DNA of 64,000 bases from Artemisia argyi (GCA_030686995.1 CM060708.1:105191350-105255349), one strand, 5' to 3'; shown: positions 20,925 to 33,130, counted from the stretch's first letter. Made by a program: numbers and translations. The notes: generated from the sequence alone by a model not told the origin.

Positions 20925-23922
20925 TGTAACACCCCCGAAATACCTGAATGGCAGCGGAATGGAATACCTGAGGGTGTAACGGATCATAGCACACAAGCAA
21001 GGAAATATTGAACGACCTAAAGTGTCGTTTGGAAAATACATCGTTTGATTCATTCAAAATATTCAGAGTTATGAAACATAGGTCCCAAAAGTTGGAAAAA
21101 GTTTACGGAAACAAGTTTAGTACAATCAAACGATAGTTCAAAGTGCATGAAATCCAAAAGTGACGCGTCAGCCTTGATACACAAAGTGACTCCATGCAAT
21201 GCCATGAGGATATGCCTTAGTTACCTGAGAAATACATTGCGAAAAACGGTCAACATAAAGTTGGTGAATAATCATAGGTTTATAAGTAAAATCTAGTGTA
21301 CAAATGCCCTAAGTAATGCCATGAAATAGGATGTCCGGAAAGTATATACATTGGCTCTTAAGCTCATGACCCCGAAGCTAGACGATACTTGGCCCCAATG
21401 AGTGTTTACCAGACACTCTAATAATAAAGACATGAAATGCATTCGTTCCATTTGGAGCAACCCAAACACGAATGGAGGCATCACCCTCGATAGATCTATC
21501 CACTCACTCTCGCTTAGTACTAGAAATTAACGGTCCATGATAATAAAAGGGGACTTGTCAAGACGTGGTAAATAGGCAACTTAAGCAATGTATGAATTTT
21601 ATACTTAGGCATGTACACAAAAATAAGTAATGCAATGTATTCTCCCCCGTGGGATTTGAAATCAAAATATAGAATTAAAACGGGGCTATGAAAACTCACC
21701 TCGAAGTGATGGTACAAAGATGGTGCAATGAGGTAAATGTAGTCGGGACAATGAGGCGCGAGTACTAGCCGCAACCTAAATGAATAACCATGATCTAACT
21801 TAGATCAAGCCGAAATGAAATGAATGTACATGCACATGATGCTCATACCACTCGTAATTTAGAAACACTAGTTATCGTCATAGAAAAATAGTTTCCATAC
21901 TTAGGAAAATATATCCATATATAGGAGTATATAACTTGTACGAAAAAGTTAACGTTATAATCCTTGTATCAAAACCTTGAAATACGTCGTTACGTCGTAT
22001 AAGTATTCTCTCGGGTCATACGTATTCATTTGATAAGAAATCGTCCTTAGTAATGTTTTCTAGAAAATATACCGTTTAGTACGTACGTTATTATCTTTAT
22101 TTGTGACCAAAAAAAAAATATATATATAGTTTTGACAATGTTAAAACGGGTATAACTCGGTCGTTTTAGGCTCGTTTTCCTTGTTCTTTATGTCCACGGA
22201 TTCGTCTTTGTGTATGCTAGTATATTTTAGATAACTCGGCTCCTTAAAGTTACGTTTAATGCCTCAAATTACCCGTCGTATTCTGCCAAACAGCAAGCAG
22301 TTTTCTGAAAAGTAGTTTTCGTCGTTAAATTTGTAAAAATCATATCTCCTTCGTTATAAACTCGTTTTAATCCGTTCTTTCGCCTAAAGTTTCGTTTTTG
22401 AATGTATTTTCTAAATCTTTGGTCAAAACTTGGTCATCATCTACTGATTTTCCCACGAAATTAAAATAGGGACAGTAGGTATTTCAAAAGTTTCAAAAAC
22501 CATTTTCAAGTCTCTAAACTAGTTCCATCCTCCATCAATCCACTTTCAAACACCACAAAGCTAGTCTAAACCTACCATACACCTTCTTAGGGTGTCATGG
22601 GTCCTTAAACATCACCAATCCACTAGGTCTAACAAGGGTTTCATATGTTTCCATTTCTAGGGCTTGAAAGTTAATATATACAAAAATGAAGTGGTACAAG
22701 TTGATGCATGTGTAAGATCTTGTAAGAAAAATATATAGACATAATAATAACTTGTAAAAAATCATAAAAATGAGTTTGTAAACTTACTTGATGGTTTAGA
22801 GAGTTTAGATGATAAAAAGCCTACTAATCCTTGAGTTTTTATTTCAAAACTCTAACAAGGATGATTATACTAACTAGTTTATAATATGATCTTGTAAAAT
22901 TTACCCTCCTTGCTCCTTGATCACCTTGGATCGATCCACACACAAGAGAAAATGGAGAGAAAAGTTTGCTAGTTGTAAGAAAAGTGATTTTTAGTGAAAA
23001 TGAGTAAGAAAAGTTTAATATATACTAGGGACAATTGTTAGGTGTACGATTAAGAGTGTTGGTGAGATTTAAATGCTTGAAGACCTTTAGGGGGGGGGGG
23101 GGGTTGGCCGGTTCTAGGGAGTAAAAAGGGGGGATGTGTTGGGTGATTAGTTAGTAAAATTAGTATTAGTAATAAAGTGTAGTTAGGTTAGATTTAGGTT
23201 TAAGGTTTAATCGGGTACCGGGTTTGTTAGAAATAAATTTCGTTGGAGTTATTCGGGTCATAATAAAGTGATAAAAATTGTAAAAATATGTCGGGTATAA
23301 GTACGGAGAGTTTGGGTGATTATCGTTAAATTTTGGTGAAAGCCGTCGTTATTAAGTTAAACGTACGATACGTAATAGTTAAATTTCCAAAATACCGGGT
23401 AAATTAATATTATAGTTTTTATATTATAGAAATGAGTATAAAAATGTATTGGGATCATAGTCGGGAGTGTCGGACATGTTAGACACTTATCGTTCGCGTA
23501 TTAGTGTTTATTTGAAATAAACGTACGTAAATCGTTAATTATACCAAAAGTATAAATTTAGTTATCCTACGAGTGGAATAGCATGCAAGTGCCCTAATGA
23601 TGATATGCAGACTATTTCTAGTCCGTATGAAGTGTCCCTGATAATAATGCATGAATTCGCTCCTGAACCAATACGGTTACGCGAATTTGAACACACGTAA
23701 ACTAAATTTACGATGACATGAATAATGCACGTGAATAGTGGTTTTCTCTCGGAAATGAATAGTGTCAAGTGAATAGTAAAATTTCTGAATATGTCTCGGA
23801 ATGTCAAATTGACCTCAAAAACGATGAATAGTAAAACGATGTATAGTGATCGATGAATAGTAATTTGTGAATAGTAAAATGTCGAAGTTTGGAAAAATGA
23901 CCTGAAATTGTGGGTTGTGACA
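20925..23922 (-). repeat. A 5' LTR
   Basis: 2998 bp, TGTCACAAC to GTGTTACA on the minus strand. U3 begins with about seven ACTATTCA repeats (23730-23880). The palindrome GATAGATCTATC lies at 21489-21500. Near-identical to 11569-14532 apart from the 34-bp segment present only here. Confidence 0.93.
23013..23024 (-). promoter_or_regulatory. Possible TATA box in the A 5' LTR
   Basis: TATATATTAAAC on the minus strand, followed by a CT-rich leader-like stretch (CTTTTCTTACTCA). Position about 900 bases into the LTR is plausible for a U3 promoter, but AT-rich words are common here. Confidence 0.35.
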
Positions 23923-24165
23923 TGCAATCATATATAAAGTGACAACAATATAAGCAAGCATCATTAAATAAAGGCATTCATATTAAAGCAATACTTTTGT
24001 AAAAACACAACAATACATGTAACAACAAAAGAGATTACAATAAGAATAACAACAAGATAAAACAACAACTAGAATAGTACTCCATCATGCAAAGTGTACA
24101 TGGGCTTCATATAGCTTGCAAACAAAAGGGTGGTAAGAATTTTATTTATTAAGCATAGCATATGC

Positions 24166-24768
24166 TTAATTTGAAGAGCGTGATGGTGATGGTGGAGAAA
24201 TGGGTGAAAATTGTGGTGGTGGAATAATAGGTAAGGATGGTTGAGTTGGTGGTGGTGGTGGGTTGGTAAGCAAGTGTTCAATATATGAAAACATATATTG
24301 AATTTCATCTCTAAGACCAAAGATTATGGTTCGGTTGTGGATGTAACAAAGGCAAGTATCACCATGAGCTTCAAGTAAGCTCCAAGGTACGGGATTGGCA
24401 AAGATTGGTGGTGTAATTGGTGGAGATGAGACATGAGCATCAAGTGGTGTTATTGGTGAAAGTGAGATGGTAATTTGGGTGGAAAGAGGTTCTTGTGTAG
24501 GATGTGGTGATGATGCTTGTGGTGATGACAAGTGTGAGTTGATGTAGTCATTGATTGATGAAGTTGAAGGTATGGAGGATGAGGAAGTTCCATGAGTGGA
24601 AGGTGTTTTGGATGGTACATTTGGTGCACTTGGAGATGAGCATTTAGGTGGAGGTGATGGGGTTGTGTTGTCTTCATTAGTTAATTCAATGAAGAGTTGT
24701 TTTGGAGGGATGATAACAATCTTTTGTTTCTTTGAAGCCTTAGAGATGGAGGTGCTAGGTGACGACAT
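24166..24768 (-). CDS. F accessory ORF, Ser/Pro-rich with a conserved Cys/His block
   Basis: 200 codons from ATG 24768. The N-terminus is basic (SKASKKQK), followed by a long Ser/Pro/Thr-rich stretch (about 35-120). A compact hydrophobic block near 130-170 (PWSLLEAHGDTCLCYIHNRT, then IFGLRDEIQYMFSYIEHLL) follows, and then a proline-rich tail. I recall the same block in many daisy-family predictions annotated as copia-derived, which supports an element-encoded rather than host protein. It lies between the end of another frame and the polypurine tract, the usual place for the extra ORF of Sireviruses. No signal peptide or transmembrane helix is evident. Function unknown. Confidence 0.55.
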   Translation of the reverse strand: MSSPSTSISKASKKQKIVIIPPKQLFIELTNEDNTTPSPPPKCSSPSAPNVPSKTPSTHGTSSSSIPSTSSINDYINSHLSSPQASSPHPTQEPLSTQITISLSPITPLDAHVSSPPITPPIFANPVPWSLLEAHGDTCLCYIHNRTIIFGLRDEIQYMFSYIEHLLTNPPPPPTQPSLPIIPPPQFSPISPPSPSRSSN

Positions 24769-24971
24769 GATGGGTTAGGTTGAAAGAGATGATGAATAAT
24801 GAGATGAAGATTGTTTATTTGGAGGGAATTTATAATCTGAAAATGGTTGATTTAGGTAAGTTTTTGAAATGGTTTAATGAGATTCCAAAATCAGTTGGGT
24901 TATAAGGAGAAATAATAGCTGATACTAGAGAAAAAGGTCACAAGATGCAAAAGAAAACAGTAAACCCAGTT

Positions 24972-25058
24972 CCAGATGGCCGGTCCCCTTAATTGTAGGC
25001 CAACCCACTTAATGATTAAGGGGACCGCCTAGGAAAATTAAGGGGGCCGCCCATCTGG
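24972..25058. repeat. Inverted repeat with GC-rich arms
   Basis: Arms 24972-24994 (begins CCAGATGG) and 25036-25058 (ends CCATCTGG) pair at 21 of 23 positions around a 41-base centre. The centre holds a further partial copy (CTTAATGATTAAGGGGACCG). The GC content stands out from the AT-rich surroundings. Confidence 0.6.
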
Positions 25059-25404
25059 TGTTTTCCCAGGCCACCAGAAACAAAAAATTTGTAGAAATAG
25101 GTGGTTTTTCAAATGTGTGTTTCCAGCAAGCTCTATTTGAAGCATATACTCTAGGAATGATGAAATATAAGTATAAAGTAATAAATCATGCATGCAAACT
25201 AATATATTATAAGCCAAATTGTAAGAAGCATAATATTAGCATTAAGTTATGATCAAGGTCCTAGCATGATAATAGCTAAAACCTAAGCATCATTCAAGAA
25301 ACAAATATGAAGGAACACAAGTATTTCTGAATAAATCGTACAAATAACAAAACACACAAATGTCTAATAGTTCAATAATATAATTAAGTAGCATCACATC
25401 AATA

Positions 25405-25475
25405 ACTCTATTTCTTCTTCTTGCCCATCATCTTCCTGAACATCTTTCCTACAGATTTGAATCCTCCTCTAACTT
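25405..25475 (-). pseudogene. C-terminal end of an F frame, cut by the C LTR
   Basis: On the minus strand the sequence reads VRGGFKSVGKMFRKMMGKKK and then stops near 25405. It enters from the LTR border at 25475, so the N-terminal part was separated by the insertion of C. Strongly basic tail; family not recognised. Confidence 0.35.
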
Positions 25476-25759
25476 TGTAACACCCCCAAAAATTCAACAA
25501 GCAGCGGAAGACTTAATTGGGGTATTACTTCTCGGATCACAGTCATAAAGATAGAAAACGACTCAAAGGAGACGTTTTTAAAACATTTTGATTATCATTC
25601 AATACTCAACATAATAAGTTTCAAAAGAAGTTCCACGACAAATTTAAAGTTACACACATAAAACAGTTTACGTTTAAACGTGAATGATAATCTTATTAAA
25701 CATGGTTCTTAAAGAGGGGTCCCTTGCCAACTCCGAGCCCGGTTTGCCTCCGTTAATTA
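25476..25759 (-). repeat. C 3' LTR, terminal part before the D insertion
   Basis: Starts TGTAACACCCCCAAAAATTC; the other part resumes at 36963. The D target duplication AATTA occupies 25755-25759. A GCAGCGGAAGAC block matches the conserved LTR-end block of the group. Confidence 0.8.
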
Positions 25760-27746
25760 TGTCACAACTCATCATTTCAGGTCATTTCCCAAACTTTGGA
25801 AAAACACTATTCACCAAACACTATTCATCAAAATACTATTCATCAGTTTACTATTCATCATTTTTTGTGTCAGTTTGACATTCCAAGAAGCATTCAGAAA
25901 TTTTACTATTCACATAACACTATTCATTGCCGGAAAAGTTTTCACTATTCACTTGCATTACATATTTCATCGTAAATTTAGTTTACGGGTATTAAAATTC
26001 GCGTAACCGTATGGGTTTAGGTGCGAATTCATTTCATTATTAGTAAGGACACCACATACGGACTAGAGACAGTCTGCATATCATCATAACAGTATTTTCA
26101 TGTTATACCACTCTTAGGATTTTCAAATTTATATATTTGATACATTTAATGTTTTACGTATAATTATTTATAAAAAAACGTTAACACCCGGTTTATAAAC
26201 ACGACGAATATATCTAAATATTTCCACAATGGTCCCGACACATTTTTATATCCATTTTATCATTATAAAAGTTATAACATTCATTTACCCAGTATTTTGG
26301 AAATTTATTTTATTTATAACGTGAGCTTATGAATATTACGACGGTTTTCGTGAAAACTAAACAATAATCACCCGAACACTCAGTAATTGTACCCAACATA
26401 TTTTTAACATTTTTATGACTTTATTAAGTCCCGGTTAACTTCGTTAACATTTATTTCTAACAAACCCGGTACCCGATTATAACTAATACTTACACTAAAC
26501 TACAACTAATATTACCCTACATTTCCTAAGTGATCAAAACCGACTTTGCTACTCCTTTGTACATTGAAATCCAGCCATGAGCTCACACTAGACCACATGC
26601 TTATTATTTTCCAACCTCATTCATTAATATGTAGTATAATACAATATAACTTTCATGTATATCTTTACAAACACATATAACATAATCATACAATTTCCAA
26701 GAATCATAAAACTCACTTTTCTCATCTTCCCCACCCCAAAACCCACGACCCAAACCCAATATACATGACCAAGTGATTATTTTTCAAGATTCAAAGCTAC
26801 AAAGTTGTTCATTTCATCATTCTAATCAAGAATCTTACAACAAAAACACAAGTAACACAAGGTTTCTCATCATCTAATCACCCATTATTTCAAAGTGAGT
26901 TATCAAATTTATTTTCATGTTTTCATCTAATTAACACTTGTATTTTATGGTTTTCATGCTTAATTTCATGTACAAGTTAGCTATACCACATTATTTTTGT
27001 TAACTTTTTGAACATACAAACCCTAGATTTTGATTTAGGTGTTCCTTTGTTAAATTAACATGATTAGTAGTGATTAGGAACCCATGGCACCCTAAGAAGG
27101 TGTATGGTAGGATTAGTATAGCTTTTTGGTGTGTGCACAAGATTTGGTAGAAGTAGAAACTAGTTTTGAACATGAAAAATGGGTTTGTAACAACTATATA
27201 AACATTCTGTCCCATTTTTGTAAATCCAGGAAAATCAGTAAACATAAAGTAAACTTTGGCAAAAATTTTTAAAAATACTTTCAAAAACGAATCCGTAGGT
27301 GAAAGAACGGATTAAAAAGAGTTTATAACGAAGAAGTTATGATTTTTGCAAGTTTATTGACGAAAAATATTTTTCTGAAAATTACATGCTGTTGGACATT
27401 TTTCGTCGGACAAAAAGAGGCTTTAGACGTAACCCGGAGGAGCCAAGCTTTCCAAAATATATTACTACATACTAAGACGTAACCGTGGATATAAAGAACA
27501 AGTAAAACGGACTTATAACGACAAAGATATTCACATTTCAATATCGGCAAAACACATATTATTTTGACAGCTTTTAGTAATAATAACGCTAAAACTACGT
27601 AGTAACTCTAGATTTCTAGAAATATTAACCAAGTACCCAAATTCATAACTAATGATGTATTAGTGAACACAAGTATATTTTCATTACTACAAGGCGTTAT
27701 ATCAAGGATTTCAAACCGAGGATTTCAACACTAACATTGATACATA

Positions 27747-27806
<60 letters not shown>

Positions 27807-28814
27807 TTCAACTAGTTTTATTTTCTAGTTGCCATATTTTCCCAAGTTTTGGAAAATGTATATTTTTGATAACAACAAGTATTTTCCAAAGAGTAGAGTG
27901 GTATAGGAAACATGTGCACGGACATTCACAATATCATTTCATGATCTAAAGTAGATCGTTCATCATTCATATTAGGTTGCGGCTAGTGTGCGCGCCTTGT
28001 TTTTCAGCTCATTACATGTTCATGGTACCATCATATAAGGTGAGTTTTCATAGCCCCGTTTTCAATTCAATATTTTGATTTCAAATCCCATGGGGGAATA
28101 CATTGCACCAATCATTTTAGTACGAGCCCAAGTACCAAAACATATGTACATTGCTTAAGTTGCCTTACCATTCAGTTAAAGTCCCCTGTTTATTATCATG
28201 GACCGTTAATTTGTCGATTAAGCGAGAGTGAGTGGATAGATCTATCGAGGGTGACGCCTCCATCCGTGGTAGTGATTACCAACCGTAAGCGGATGCATTT
28301 CATTTTGACAGAGTTACTAGTGTTCTGGTAAAACATTCGGGAGGGGCATATAATTTCATCAGGCATAGCTTCGGGGTCATGAGCTTAAGGTCTATTGTAC
28401 AATTTTCATGAGATTTTTATCTTGCACTTTTACTTGTGGTGGCCGTACATCATTACATTTTACAAACCTATGGAATTCACCAACATTCGTGTTGACGTTT
28501 TAGCAATGTATTTCAGGTTATTAAGGTAGCTCATGTGACATGCATTTGGACCTTCATGGAGTCGCGGGGTCGACGCGTCTCATCATTATTTCATGCACTT
28601 ATGTAAACGTTTGATCTAGTATGACTTGTTTTTCATAAACATGCAACATATTTTGGGGACCTCATTTTGTAAACTCTGGATTATTTCAATGATCAAATGC
28701 AGTATTTTCCAAACGACACTTTAGGTCGTTCAATGTAACTGTAACTGTGGTGCTTTGACAGACACCCCCAGGTATTCCATTCCGCTGCAAGTCAGGTAAA
28801 TTGGGGGTGTGACA
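25760..28814 (+). repeat. D 5' LTR
   Basis: 3055 bp. U3 begins with about seven ACTATTCA motifs (25805-25955). An (AT)n run occupies 27749-27803. The conserved block with GATAGATCTATC is at 28235-28246, after GGACCGTTAAT. Ends TTCCGCTGC then GGGGGTGTGACA. Short open frames in it have counterparts in the other LTR and are not genes. Confidence 0.9.
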
Positions 28815-28817
28815 GAT

Positions 28818-28829
28818 TGGCATCAGAGC
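28818..28829 (+). promoter_or_regulatory. D primer binding site
   Basis: TGGCATCAGAGC, one mismatch to the initiator methionine tRNA site, three bases after the LTR. Confidence 0.85.
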
Positions 28830-28832
28830 TAA

Positions 28833-28876
28833 GGTTATAGCGAACTAGGATGTATCTTGGACCCTAGGCTATAACC
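28833..28876 (+). other. D leader stem-loop after the primer site
   Basis: GGTTATAG (28833-28840), CGAA, CTAGG (28845-28849), 13-base loop, CCTAG (28863-28867), G, CTATAACC (28869-28876). Perfect eight- and five-pair stems. Confidence 0.7.
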
Positions 28877-29012
28877 ACATCATCATAGCATCTCATCATT
28901 TCATCATAAGTGCATAATCATGATACATGTTGTTTCATACATACTCTGTGCGAGTTATTTATACTCATATCCGAATATATATATCATTTTATTGACCTGG
29001 TTCACAAGTGAC

Positions 29013-29463
29013 ATGTCTTCAGATACTCACCCTAACATCCTTTTATCGGATTTCCGACATTGAATATGCCTTGTCATCTTCCACTACCATTATACCACCA
29101 GTTGCACTTATACCACCATTAGCACTATTGATTTGCCATAGGAATAGGGTTTTCCTATCATTCAGCCTATACATAGAATGCCTTTTGGTAGAGTATTCAG
29201 AATTAATCTTAATGGACTTATTAGGATGCTTATTGCAAGGAAGATAGTGTGTTTTCTTTCCATCACTAGTAGGGCACTCACTACTCAGGTACTACCACCA
29301 CCATCAGTTACTTATTACACTATTGGTTGCCCCACAGTGCGTACTTTAGTTTTACCTCTTAGATGTCGCGAGGTAGCGCGAAAGAGGGTAGTATTTCATT
29401 CACTAGTACCATCATTGTCATTTTCCTTTTCCATTCCCACTTGCCATGAACTAGATAACACCT
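29013..29463 (+). pseudogene. D ORF1 remnant
   Basis: Starts MSSDTHPNILLSDFRH and hits a stop after 16 codons. The opening matches ORF1 of A and B (MSS then an ILYTISDSD-like run). After the stop, Thr/Pro-rich scraps are spread over several frames and the coiled-coil half is not readable as one frame. Broken. Confidence 0.55.
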
Positions 29464-29689
29464 AGTAGATAATACCAATATCACGGACTCAATAGGAACA
29501 TCCGCATATTCTTCAGGAATGGTTCAGAACCTACATTATCTAAGGTTTGATCGATGCACAACTTCAGACACCACTTCAGGACTATCTTGACCTTATGATG
29601 CCACAAACCTAATTTCACACAGAGGGACACCAGGAAGTCCCTAGACCAGACTTATATCCTCACTAGTTTTAACTATTATCCTAGCCACA

Positions 29690-29850
29690 GAAAGTGTGGG
29701 ACATAGTCTAAAGAACTTGTTGTCTTTTGATTGTTGTACAAACAAATATATCAAGTGTGACTCTACTATGTAAGGAATGGTTGTGGTATTTGTGATATCG
29801 GTTCACGTAGACCAAAATTTTCATGTATTATATTCATGTGTTATGGATAT
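29690..29850 (+). other. Conserved non-coding block between ORF1 and gag (D)
   Basis: GTGGGACATAGTCTAAAGAA, then GTTGTACAAACAAATAT, GACTCTACTATGT and CATGTATTATATTCATGTG match the block in A (19621-19760) and B (62690-62825). Confidence 0.6.
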
Positions 29851-29925
29851 GATGACTTTGATTAACTATATTCTCATGGTCACTTATGATTTGATGAAGA
29901 GAGATTTAAGCAAACCACTACAAAC

Positions 29926-30880
29926 ATGACGCAAGCTGCTATTGGACAAGTCATTGCCAAGAACATGGCCACCGCCCTCACTAAGGAACTTACTCACGTG
30001 GAATTTATGGGGTGCAATCCTCCCTCCTTTAGCGGAACTAGAGACACAAAGGAATTTCTCAAATGGTTCGAAGACATAGAAACTATATTTCGATGTGGCG
30101 ACTGTCGTAAGGAAGACAAGGTTAAGTTCGCCACCTGCACTTTTCAGGATCACGCCCAGGAATGGTGGACCAAACATATTAAGATGGTGGGAGTTGATGC
30201 TGCCTACTCACACACTTGGGAGAAACTAAGAAGGATGATGGGTATAACATTTTGTGTAGGAAGTGAATTACGAGCAAAGGAACAAGAAACACTAAACTTT
30301 ACCATGGTAGGAAATGATGTTGATGAGTACACTACTCATTTTTATGAATCAACACGACTAGGTTCTGCAATGGATGAACCGGAAAGCAAGAAACTTGAAA
30401 GGTACATTGGGGGACTCTCAAATGGAATTCGTATGTTGGTCATTGCATGGGAACCCAATACCATGTCTGAAGCTATCAAAATGGCGATCGAAGCAAAGGA
30501 ACTCGTAGTTCACGCCGAGACATCAGGAAACAATAGTGACAATAAAAGGAAGTGGAACAACAATCTAGGTTGCAATGCTGCTCAACAATCACCCAAGGGA
30601 CAAGAAGTGAATAGAGCCTTTGCTGCAGAACCGCACACAAAGAGAAAGTATATTGGAAAGTTACCTTATTGCAATCTGTGTAATCAACATCACCGAGGTC
30701 ATTGCAGTAAAACGTGTGGAGTGGTGCAAGAAGCGTGGTCATTGGACTGAAGACTGTAAGAAACTCACAAATCAGAAGACCCCAGGGAGTTGCTTCAAAT
30801 GTGGAAACTTAGGGCATTTCAAGAATGACTGCCCGGAGCTAAGGAACAAGGAAAAATCAGGAACTTGGAATCAAGACTGA
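29926..30880 (+). pseudogene. gag: D gag, frameshifted in the zinc-knuckle region
   Basis: Begins MTQAAIGQVIAKNMATAL, equivalent to about residue 15 of A gag. The capsid-like region (LKWFEDIETIFRC, AQEWWTKHIKMVG, YIGGLSNGIRMLV) is open for about 260 codons with a shortened Asn linker. Near 30715 the frame shifts: the C-terminal part (GHWTEDCKKL, then the CCHC knuckle CFKCGNLGHFKNDC) continues in another frame to 30880. The N-terminal 15 residues of A are not present in frame. Non-functional as Gag unless the shift is bypassed. Confidence 0.8.
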
Positions 30881-33130
30881 ATCGCTCGAAGAATAGCGTG
30901 AGCTGTTGAAAGAGAACAATCAGGATATTAGCAACATCAAGGATAACAACAATGCTTCAGCAGGTGGAGCTTTGTTTCAATATATAAACCGTAGTTCGAG
31001 CCCTTTAGGGTTGTATCTTTCCTTTTGTACTTACCGTTGGTACGATAACATAACCTAGTTGTATTAAGCACTTTCCTATCCGATGTAGTATCTATCTTGG
31101 TTACCTAGGTGATAATCATAACCTTCGTTTACTCCATTTTCTATCCCAATTGCTCAGACTTCAATCTTTTCGCAACATTTTAGCATTGTCTCATCAGGGA
31201 TTAGGTTGATTTCGTTTTTGACGAATTAGTAGACTATTACCATTCAACAAGATTCACCCACGTATCCAGTACACCATTCAAGCTATTTTACTATCATATG
31301 GGGAAACTGTTTTACAGAAACATTTCTGAAGTAAGCTATTTTATTACCATCCTATAAATTGATTTTTCTGTCGTTACACCAAGTATTTACTATTATTACG
31401 CGAGGGCAATTTTCATGGTATTTGAAAGAAAACATCAGGATACCATTTTAATAACAATGCGTTGAACACCATCTAAAACTTTTGAGAAAAGTTATGATAT
31501 TTTGACAAAATCTAACATCGCATCATTAGTCCTCAATTATACATAGCCTGATCAACTATGTAAAATTCAGGAAGGATTATGCCATGAAGGAAATAATTAC
31601 CTTTTCAAAGGATTGTTAATAACAATCTTCATTTAAAAGTTTTGTAAACAAAGGAACTCTTCCATAAACATCCCTTTTGCCGAACTATCCCTGGATACTT
31701 ACCCCACCTGTCACTCACTTAGCCATTAAGTTGGATTTTTCCATTGTCTTCCCTTAGAAGAGACTTTCCATATCAATTACATGCAGGATTCCTCTATACA
31801 AGAAAAGCAACGAAAGGATTTCAGAACTACTAAACAGGACTAGAAGTATATAGTGAGAGAATTCATAACTCAACAACAAATTCTAAGATACTGCGAGACC
31901 ATCCGAATCATCATCTCTGACCTAGTTGTCAAATTCTATCATTTAAGGGTACTAGCTAGACTGAGCTACAGGATTGAACTCAATATAAATGTCCGCAGGA
32001 CAACACAATAGAAATAAACTAAGCTTCTAATTGAGACAGTAGAGCATTTCATTTAAACATGGCCTCATCCATACATGAACTTTCCTGCAGTAAGTTTTCA
32101 CAAAGGAAAATTGTTTGAAACAAGAATATCGATGTAGATTCCTCTAAGGCATTATGTCTCTAGAAATTTCCGATAACCTCACCTTCATACCAAGAAAGGG
32201 ATCAAACCGGAACATATCTCCTCATCTACATGGGAAAATAGATTAGACATTCATCGACACAACATCAAGTGATACCTTCGCCTTGCCGATTATAACGATA
32301 AACCAGTTCAGGACTTAAGTTAGCCTAAATACCTATGCTTGTAGTTATGCCTGATAACCACCAATAGGCATTATCCAACCTCAGGAACTAAATGTTAGAC
32401 ACCTATGCATTTAAGCGAACATTTCCTATTCTACCATTTTATCCTTGTTAGTGTTTTCACTTTTAAATAAAGTTGATGCGTTTACATAAATCAAATACGT
32501 TGTGGAAAAATGATTTATGAAATTCCTACTTTGAACAAGTACGATCCTTTTTGGTCAATCTTTAGCAACACTATTGTACAATGAGAAATATATATAGACA
32601 TCAAACTTTGGTAAGCAGTCTGAATCACAACATGTTTCAAAACAGTTCCTATTTCATAACTACTGAAATTTTGAATCAGCAGGAAAAATATTACTAAGTA
32701 AATCATTTGCTCCATTTTTCTAAATTCGTTTATTCAGAAAAAGAATTTCAACTAAAACTCACAATCGCGATACAAATTTCCAGAACCACTTTCCCTACAA
32801 CATCGCTTATGCATTTAGGATTTGTGACTTGACAATAAAGAATATTTGGTATATGTGATGAAGGAATTAGGAGGAACATCACAAAGTAATCACGAACTTC
32901 AGTAGTGGAGACCAAACCCAACAGACAAAGAAGGACATATGTCTTATCATTCGAACAAAACACAAGGAATCAAATTGTTACCTATATTCTATTCCTTTCA
33001 GATAACGCCAAGTTCGAAGGACCGAACGTTGTGGAATTAGTCACAAAGGTTTATTGTACCCATTTCAGTTATTCCTGTTAAGGAAACCGATTCACCTTGG
33101 ACTTCAAAGAATCATCTCAGGATTTCCTTC
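30881..33130 (+). other. D decayed interior, protease/RT region unreadable
   Basis: In an intact relative this interval would hold protease, RT and RNase H. I found no DSG active site, no FIDD and no RNase H motif in any frame. A perfect 7-bp hairpin TACATAG/CTATGTA with a 9-base loop sits at 31540-31562 and resembles the inner hairpins of E (5274-5340). Otherwise nothing is seen. Confidence 0.5.

Larger units (their letters stand above)
11569..23922 (-). mobile_element. Chromovirus A (Ty3, Tekay/Del-like), complete with LTRs and TSD
   Basis: A 12.35-kb element between 5-bp duplications TGCAA (11564-11568 and 23923-23927). Both LTRs run TGTCACAAC to GGTGTTACA on the minus strand. Order on that strand: 5' LTR, primer site, ORF1, spacer repeats, gag, protease, RT, RNase H, integrase, chromodomain, GGGAC stem-loop, 3' LTR. 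By eye the LTRs differ by about a dozen substitutions plus three indels in roughly 2960 aligned bases, so the insertion is young. A frameshift and a stop codon nonetheless interrupt gag-pol. Confidence 0.93.
23928..25475 (-). mobile_element. Ty1-copia (Sirevirus-like) element F, coding part
   Basis: Continues 10926-11563 across the A insertion (ACATGCAATCA is restored when A is removed). It contains an ORF at 24166-24768 and, at 25405-25475, the C-terminal end of another frame cut by the C LTR. The 23928-24165 stretch is AT-rich and empty. Confidence 0.5.

Noticed and set aside
11937..21774. Pairs of identical small open frames at 11937-12418 and 21293-21774
   Set aside because: They are the same LTR sequence of A read twice, not duplicated genes.
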